Program-made: the position numbers and the translations under genes
Shown: positions 57,308-64,000 of the stretch, piece by piece
Layout: each line of letters starts with the position of its first letter
Numbering within the stretch: position 1 is the first letter of the stretch
Assembly: GCA_933228675.1 (NCBI GenBank)
Contig: OW121744.1
Location: 59,043,775-59,107,774, forward strand
Direction: 5' to 3'
Source: Stomorhina lunata
Lineage: Eukaryota > Arthropoda > Insecta > Diptera > Rhiniidae
DNA: 64,000 nt
Notes under the pieces: model-generated
What the model was told of the DNA's origin: nothing
Seen by the model: the letters and a program-made list of their open reading frames with translations, nothing else
Databases searched by the model: none

Positions 57308-57316
57308 TTTTATATA
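57308..57316 (-). promoter_or_regulatory. TATA box of the second cuticle gene
   Basis: TATATAAAA on the minus strand, about 190 bases upstream of the ATG. Transcription would start near 57280-57288, giving a 5' UTR of about 160 bases. No strong initiator was found. Confidence 0.5.
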
Positions 57317-58283
57317 AAAAGGCCCTGATTTGTGTTGAAACCTAAAATCTTAAAGATGATTTCTTTAATCAAACCAACACTAACACACACATCAAAAAAA
57401 TAACAAAAATCATTGCGAATGCAGTTAAAATCTCCATCTCCATATCTTTGTCTGTGTATATGTGTGTGGCGATCTCAATTTGAATCCCGTTACGTGTCTT
57501 GGTATGAGTTTTAGTACATGCGTGTTATTTTAGTACAATTCAATTTTAATTCATAAAATTCTCAGCTTTTGTTTGTACTCAGTCAGTACCTTTTTTTTTT
57601 TTTTGGAGATCATATTGTTTAAATTTTTAAGAAGTTTTACTTGTTAATTTGTATTTGTCTTAAATATTTAAGATTCTCTTATTCAAAACAAAAACTTCAC
57701 TCTATAAAACTTATTAGAGCAAATCCCAAGTGAATCTTTAAAATTTGTCTGTATTGAATTCTGCTCTTTGTTTAATTTTTGTTATCTCTTTGCATTAGTA
57801 TCAGTTGTATAAAGTTCAATAAAATTTTAACAAAAATTTTGAACTCAAATTATCAAAAAAAAAAAAATATACAAAAAAAACATTTTGCTTGTATTAATTA
57901 AATTAATATAAGTTTAATATTTGTCATAGCGTTTTTTCCCATAATTTTCAATTGTGTTGCTTTTATTTTCTAAAAAAATGTTTAAAGAATTTTAACTAAA
58001 TATTACTGGTTAGTCATTATTTTCTAGTGGAACACTCAATTTTTGAATACTACTGGAAAATAATGAAAATATTCTTAGCTATTTATCTGTTCTAAAATTC
58101 AAAAGAATTTAAAGAATTCAAATTAAAAACAGTAAAAACAAAAGCGAAATTCTAGTTAACATTGTTTAAATCAATATAAAGATGTAGATATTTTATAAGA
58201 ATTCAAAAATCAAAACATAACTGATCTAAAATCATATACTAGAACTAAAATCAAATACCAGAACAAAATAAAAAAAAATTTCA
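57317..58283. other. Upstream region of the second cuticle gene
   Basis: About 1 kb without recognised repeats, unusual for this window, so probably retained regulatory DNA. A less AT-rich part lies at 57410-57520. Confidence 0.35.
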
Positions 58284-60346
58284 TGTGCTCTTAAAACCAC
58301 TATACAATTTTGATGTATCATGACTACCTTTGTACAAAAATGGTAAAATTTTTAAATTCTATGCAAAGATTTTTTTTAAATTTTTTTTTTTTAAATTTCA
58401 ATTTTTTTTTAGACGTTTCTTCAAATAATTAATGATAACTTAAAAACTACTAGTCCAATATTATTAAAATAAAATCAGAAAAATTAAAATTTACATAGCC
58501 TTTAATTCGTCTATATATCGCGTTTCAATCGGATCAATAGTATTGGAGTTATAATAAAAAACTTAAGAAAAAGATATATTTTTTACGTAAAAATGGCAAA
58601 AAATTTCGTTTTAAAAAAATCATGAAAAATCGAAAACGGCAAAAAACTTCCAGATTTATTATTTTATCGCATAGCGACATATAATAGCAACAAAATGACA
58701 TATCGACCATAAAAATCGATTGATTTTTTTGTGAATTTATTCACAATTTAGTGAATTCGCTCATTTTCACAAAATATTAGTTTTTTGCTTGATATACGCA
58801 TTATAGCGGGTTTTGAAATGTATGAAAAAAATAAATTTTCCAATTTCAAGGGATGCATGTTGGATTATTGTGAAATTTGGTGAGAAACTTCCACCCACAA
58901 AATTTTAGTCGAATTGGATAACGTTAACACGTAGCGCATAGGCCCCAAATCTGAAAAATAGCGTTTAAATCGAAAAAAAATAATTGTCAAATTTTCAGTT
59001 TTTGCAAAATTAAAGCTATTTATTCCCCCTTTTGCAAAAAAGTGGATTCTGGTTCTTAGTGCAAACGTTAAATTACATTACCTTCACAGTCACTTAGATC
59101 GTTTTCCTGAAAATCTAGGAGACTTAAGTGAGGAACAGGGCTAAAGATTTAACCAAGATATTCGGACAATGGAGGAAAGGTACCAGGGTCGCTGGGATGC
59201 ACACATGATGGCAGATTTTTGCTGGAGTATTCAGAGCAACACTTCGTTATTCAGTAATAGAAAATGTCATAAAAGAAAATTCCAAAGTTTGTAGTTTATA
59301 ATATTTATTTATTTATTTATTTCCATATTTTATATGTTGTAATAAATTTAAATAATAAAATATAAAATAAAAGAAAATACATGAATAAAACAATGAAATG
59401 CATTTTCGATCTATTCCATCGATTTGACTTAGTCACATTTTTTGGTCAATTGCCTTCGGCAAGTCCTCAAGGACATGTAATGGCCAGTGCAAATTGTAGT
59501 AACTCGAAAACTGTTTAACCGATTTTAAAGATATGTAGCTTATTGGAAATCTCATTGTGTTTGCCCTAAGGACCAGGATCCACTTTTTTGCAAAAGGGGG
59601 AATAAATAGCGTTAATTTTGCAAAAACTTAAAAATTATTAAATTTTTCCGATATAAACTTGATTTGTCAGCTTTAAGACCTGGGCGACACGTGTTAGCGT
59701 TGTCCAATTTGGCTAAAATTTTGTGGGTAAAAGTTCCTCACCAAATCTCACAATAATCCGACCGGCACTCCTTGAAATTCTAGAATCTATTTTTTCACAC
59801 ATTTGAAAAACCCTGTATACGTATATCAAGCAAAAATATAAAATTTTGTGAAAATGAGTGAATTCACTTAATTGTGAATAAATTTAAAAATAATTAATCT
59901 AATTTTATGGTCGATATCTCGTTTTGTTGCTATTGTGTGTGGCTTTGCGACAGAATAATGAATCTGAACATTTTTTGCCGTTTTCTATTTTTCATGATTT
60001 TTTTAAAACAAAAATTTTTGCGATTTTTACTTAAAAAATATATTTTTTTCTTTATTTTTTTATTATAATTCTGATACTATTGATCCGATTGAAATGCGGT
60101 ATATAGACGAATCAAAGGCTATGTAAATGTTAATTTTTCTGATTTTAGTTGAATAATATCCGATTATTAGTTTCTGAGTTATCATTAATTATGTGAAAAA
60201 GTGTCTAAAAAATTGCAATTTTACAAAAAAAATTAAAAAAAAACCTATCCATAGAACTTAAAAATTTTACCATTTTTGTTCAGAGGTAGCCATGATACAT
60301 CAAATGTATATAGTGGTTACTCGAGCATATTTTTGCTGTTGCCCTG
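58284..60346 (+). mobile_element. Long-TIR DNA element, copy 2
   Basis: Left arm 58284-59066 (outer end lost), right arm about 59462-60346 ending gctgttgccctg. The centre is deleted: it resumes at ttacattaccttcacagtca (equivalent to 33396 in copy 1). The remaining coding piece (59067-59290) reads LGDLSEEQG, a stop, then MEERYQGRWDAHMMADFCW, which shows the ending copy 1 lost. Confidence 0.8.
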
Positions 60347-61017
60347 TGTTATAGATGTGTATGTAAATTAGGGCAATTAAAAAAATGTATAAGAATTCTA
60401 CCTATCATCATACTAAAGCAAACTCCAAAATTATAATGTCGGTAAGCAAACCTTCCTCACCAAATGCAATTTCTAAAAAAGCACAGAATTATTGTACTCT
60501 GTTAACTGGTTACCTTGTAATGACAACAACATACCCTCCGAATTACAAATAAGTTATTACAGTAATTAAAATGGTAAAGAAGTTTTTGTTGTTGTTTTCC
60601 AATTGCTAACCCAAATCATTACTTTTCTGCAATTATTAAGTACTTACCTTCAATGATATCCCCGTGTTAATGTAATGACTTAAACAGCGAATGAGTAAGT
60701 ATTTCATGTTCAATAGTTAAGCTGTTTAACTCATTATTTGGTAATGAAAGGTTTTGCTGGGTAGTAAGGTAAAATGGAAAAAGCACCCCTTAGTAAGACT
60801 AAGTAAAACTAGCATAAGGTAAATCTCTTAAGTCGACTCGTAGGGTAGCATTTTAAATTTTCAAACCAGGCTGGTGGCTGAGCTGGCAGCCCCAGTACCA
60901 GCCTAGGGGAGCAATGAACCAATCACCTATTCTCTTCGAAAATTTTAAAGATTAATGAAGCCAGTGCAAATGTAAATATAACCCCCAAATGACGACTATT
61001 GGAATGAAAAAAGGTTA
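60347..61017. other. No gene; element E remnant and LINE lead-in
   Basis: Contains the element E derivative at 60492-60761 and, from about 60868, a less AT-rich stretch (ggtggctgagctggcagccc) that probably belongs to the RTE LINE relic that follows. Confidence 0.4.
60492..60761 (+). mobile_element. Element E, internally deleted derivative
   Basis: The left end region (gtactctgttaactggttac) is joined to the right end region (tctgcaattattaagtactt ... ggttttgctggg), missing about 900 bases of the full element. Confidence 0.65.
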
Positions 61018-62384
61018 CGAATTGGATTTTGGAACGTGCGTAGTATGCTAGAGCCAACAAAACTTGCTTAAATTGGGAAAGAGTTTATCAGTTATCATAT
61101 GCTACTATTGGGTTTGAGTGAAATAGGTTATAAAAGAAAGTCCAATAAGCCTTGAATCCCTAGCAAAGCATGGCAGATAATTAGAGATTGAAGACAAGCC
61201 AAAGGGAAGTTAAATGATGCCAAAACTCTGCAGATCAAACAACAAAGATGGCGCGAATATCAACATCTCAATCGCAAAGTCAAACGAAGTACAAGGGAGG
61301 ATAAGAGGAGATGGGCTTAAAATTTAGCCAAAGAAGTCCAAATAGCCAGGTCGATCCTATCGGACCAATATCTAAACACGAAGGAAATTGTTGGTCATAA
61401 TTACTGTAATTCAAAGCCACTGATAAATGAGCAGAGTAATTTGACCTACTTCAAAGATCAACAGATGGAATTGTGGAAAAATATGTGATTCATACACAAA
61501 TAGCGAATTTGAAATATCAACACCAACATCTCTGAAAAAAACTGATGCAATTAGACGCTTAAGTCTAGAAAATCTGCAGGTATGGACGAAATACCACATA
61601 CATTATTGTTAGCTAGCACAAAATACTTGTCGGACGAAATATTGCCAAATGTCCTCGAAGAAAGTCTAATTATAAAAATTAAAAAAAGGAAATTTGCAGA
61701 GCAAACCAGTCCGCCAAGGTAGTGTGCTGTCCCCATGGCATCTTCTGGGGTCTTCACGATAGACTAGATGACATTAATTTCGCCGACGACTTATGTCTAT
61801 TCTCTCACCGATTCTGTAGCAATCCGAATTTAAAACCTTTGATTTTCTTATTGCTCTAGATTGACGAAATTTTGTCTTTCTGAGCAACCCAATGATGAAG
61901 TTGAAACTTTGTTACCTTGGAATTATTATATCAAAAAGGCGGAAACAACAGAAAATATCCAAAATAGGTTCTTAACAAATTCTGGAGATCCCAAAATATC
62001 TCGACCACCACCAAAATTAAAGTTTTTAACACCAATGTGTGCTTTTATACGGCTAAGACTTAAAATATCTAAGGCCGTGAGATGCAAGCAAATGAGTCTG
62101 CAAGCTTTTGTAAATCGGTGCCTTAGACGTATACTCAAAACTTTCTGGTCCTGCACAATCTCTATTCAACCCCTATGGTTGCGCACCGCTTAAGAACTGC
62201 TTTAAACAAGTATAAACACTAGAAAATATGTTGGTTAGGACACACATTGAGAAAAGCATCCACTGATATTACTTGGCAAGCTGTTGAAGCTGCTGGAAGA
62301 CACGCCGACACATGGAGACGACAAACTGTGAATAAGCTGAGGGAGTTTGGTGTAGCTGAATTGCCTGACGTTATAAGAAAATAA
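61018..62384 (+). pseudogene. RTE-type LINE relic with endonuclease and RT motifs
   Basis: Decayed ORF with many stops and deletions but in the correct order: RIGFWNVRSMLEPTKLA (endonuclease start) and IGKEFISYHMLLLGLSEI, then QRWREYQHLNRKVKR. VRQGSVLSP follows, then INFADDLCLFSHR with the RT catalytic FADD. The end carries VNRCLRRILKTFWS, WLGHTLRKAS, ITWQAVEAAGR and TWRRQTVNKLREFG. Much of the RT palm is deleted. Same clade as 26974-27473 but older. Confidence 0.8.
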
Positions 62385-62401
62385 TTGAAAATAATCAAAA
62401 C

Positions 62402-62585
62402 TTCGGCTCCGAACTGCAAATGCATTAGTTAGAGAAGTATACTCCAAAACCAGTGGATAGCTGAGTTATGAAGTGAACCGAATTTTTTGAAAATTTATTT
62501 TTTCAAGTGGGTCTTTTCGGGGATCAAACTTGGGACCTCTGGTATGCTAGGCGGATGACTAACCTGCTACCCCACGGCGGTTCAC
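62402..62585 (-). mobile_element. SINE B, copy 2 (inverted)
   Basis: Reverse complement reads ccgtggggtagcaggttagt, gcctagcatacc and caagtttgatcccc, the tRNA-like head, followed by the body shared with 41766-41965. It abuts the LINE relic's 3' end. Confidence 0.65.
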
Positions 62586-62691
62586 GATATGCGAATACTG
62601 TTGAACTTTAATGCGTGAAATTGATCTCAAACAGTACAAGCGACTCAGTTCAACTGCTCTTCATTTCCATTTTAAAATATTTTAATAAATA

Positions 62692-63911
62692 ATGGGTGTT
62701 TTTTTTAGGGGTACAGAACTTCGAATTGAAATAAAACACAAGAAAATCGTTTTAATGTCCATCAATTTGGCTTTATTGGAAGGATAATTTTATGCCATTA
62801 ATGTTTAAATATGATTTCGGGCATGTGGCCGCCGCGGCTGGCTCGAATAAAGCCAATTCTACAGGCCCAATTTTCAACTACTTTTTCGAGCATATGGGGC
62901 CGTATGTTGGCAATAACGCCACGAATGTTGGCTTCCAAGTCCCCTAACGTTTCTGGTTTGTTGGCGTAGACGAGCGACTTCACATATCCCCAAAGAAAAT
63001 AATCCAGTGGTGTCAAATCGCACGATCTTGGTGGCCAATTGACAGGTCCATTCCGCGAAATTATGTGGCATGTAGCGTCGTCTTGTTGGAACCACAACTC
63101 ATCCACATTCATGCCATCCAATTGGGGAACAAAATAGTCGGTTATCATGGCTCTATACCGGTCTCCATTTATGGTAACTGACTCTCCAGCATTATTTCGG
63201 AAGAAGTATGGCCCAATGACTCCACCAGCCCATAGAGCACACCAAACAGTCAGTTTTTGTGGATGTAATGGCGTCTCAAGGGTCTCATGTGGATTCTCTT
63301 CACTCCAAATGCGGCAATTTTGCTTGTTGACGTAGCCATTCAACCAAAAATGAGCCTCATCACTGAACAAAATTTTGCGATGAAAATCAGCATCGAGATC
63401 AATCTCATTTTCATTTTCATTTAATTCTTGCACAAGCTGGATCTTGTAAGGTCGTAAGCCAAGATCTTTGCGCAAAATCTTCCATAAAGTTGATGGACAA
63501 AGCTTCAATTGCTGTGCATGGTGGCGAATCGATTCGTTCGGGTCCTCTTCAACACTTTGCTCTACAGCGGCAATTATTTCTTCGGTGCGCACTGTTCGAC
63601 GTCGCTGCGGATGCGTATTATCACATAGAGTAAACGTAGTGCGAAAACGATCCATGGTTAACCGAATTAATTGCTCTGATGGACGATTATGTCGACCATA
63701 AAATGGACGGAGCTTGCGGTAAACTTCGCGAACTGAACCATTATTTTCGAAATAAATTTGCACGATTTGCAAGCGTTGTTCTTTTGTCAACCTGTTCATG
63801 ATGAAATGGCAAACCAAACTAAATATTAATCACTTGACAGCTGACAAAATGGCCGCCAGTTAAAAAAGTGATGCCAACTTAAAGTTCTATACCTCAATAA
63901 AAAACACCCGA
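62692..63911 (-). mobile_element. Mariner element, 1.22 kb
   Basis: TA flanks both ends (62690-62691, 63912-63913). The 30-bp inverted ends (gggtgttttttttaggggta against gggtgttttttattgaggta; both end agaactt) match at about 24 positions. One long transposase frame on the minus strand. Confidence 0.9.
62798..63817 (-). CDS. Mariner-family transposase with shortened catalytic core
   Basis: 339 codons without a stop; the likely start is Met7 (MNRLTKEQRLQIV). The N-terminal helix-turn-helix region is about 8-120 (NGSVREVYRKL, CPSTLWKIL). Catalytic motifs: FSDEAHF (D153), WFQQDDATCH (D246), CDLTPLDYFLWGY (D272). Only 25 residues lie between D246 and D272, while mariner-type enzymes have 34 or more; related insect proteins I recall, perhaps the rosa-like DD41D group, have extra residues after ATCH. 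An in-frame deletion of roughly 16 codons is inferred, and another small one before DADFHRK is possible. So the frame is open but the enzyme is probably inactive. Confidence 0.85.
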   Translation of the reverse strand: MVCHFIMNRLTKEQRLQIVQIYFENNGSVREVYRKLRPFYGRHNRPSEQLIRLTMDRFRTTFTLCDNTHPQRRRTVRTEEIIAAVEQSVEEDPNESIRHHAQQLKLCPSTLWKILRKDLGLRPYKIQLVQELNENENEIDLDADFHRKILFSDEAHFWLNGYVNKQNCRIWSEENPHETLETPLHPQKLTVWCALWAGGVIGPYFFRNNAGESVTINGDRYRAMITDYFVPQLDGMNVDELWFQQDDATCHIISRNGPVNWPPRSCDLTPLDYFLWGYVKSLVYANKPETLGDLEANIRGVIANIRPHMLEKVVENWACRIGFIRASRGGHMPEIIFKH

Positions 63912-63927
63912 TAGAATGAAGGTTACC

Positions 63928-64000
63928 CAGCAAAACTTTTCATTACTAAACTATTGAACACGAACTACTTACTCATTCACTGTTTAAGTCATTTCATTAA
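63928..64000 (-). mobile_element. Element E terminus, cut by the window edge
   Basis: cccagcaaaacttttcatta and gaacacgaactacttactca match 52014-52110, the same inverted orientation as copy 2. The mariner element sits about 15 bases outside this end. Confidence 0.7.

Noticed and set aside
62874..63701. Additional frames on both strands within the mariner element
   Set aside because: Shadows of the 339-codon transposase frame.

Overview
The window is eukaryotic and very AT-rich. Introns are short with GT..AG ends, insect RR-1 cuticle-protein genes are present, and transposon relics are dense. It most likely comes from a higher fly (cyclorrhaphan, calyptrate-like); that assignment is inference from gene content and repeat style, not from a species marker.

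Only two host genes are supported, and they are convergent. A small three-exon RR-1 cuticular protein gene lies on the plus strand (4127-4782, 173 aa after splicing), with a TATA box and a poly(A) signal. A seven-exon RR-1 cuticular protein gene lies on the minus strand (exons between 57122 and 35131, 332 aa). Its first exon carries the start of a signal peptide; introns 1 and 2 are about 11.1 and 6.2 kb and full of mobile elements. It has a 16-nt micro-exon that can alternatively be read through to an in-frame stop, which predicts a 162-aa isoform without the chitin-binding domain. Both products would be secreted into cuticle; the linkage suggests a local cluster of cuticle genes.

Everything else is repeats. 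1-3535: relics of a common fly repeat (family G) and element E. 5031-13141: two tRNA-derived SINEs, an approximately 79-unit 29-bp minisatellite, and LINE remains. 13142-24205: two copies of a segment (family D) used as target by a rolling-circle-like element with 130-bp tandem repeats, a palindromic Tc1 element, a hAT-like element and a 3-bp-TSD MITE; each copy serves as empty-site control for the other. 25.5-34.4 kb: a 5'-truncated RTE insertion, a DD37E-type Tc1/mariner element, two stacked MITEs, a LINE relic, and an element with about 885-bp terminal inverted repeats around an unfamiliar conserved ORF. 36-56 kb (introns of the second gene): hAT-like MITEs, SINEs, a second DD37E copy, element E inside family G, palindromic AT repeats and a 131-bp near-perfect hairpin. 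58-64 kb: a second long-TIR element, a decayed RTE LINE, and a mariner element with a shortened transposase.

Family letters (C, D, E, G, H, X) are labels used only in this annotation.
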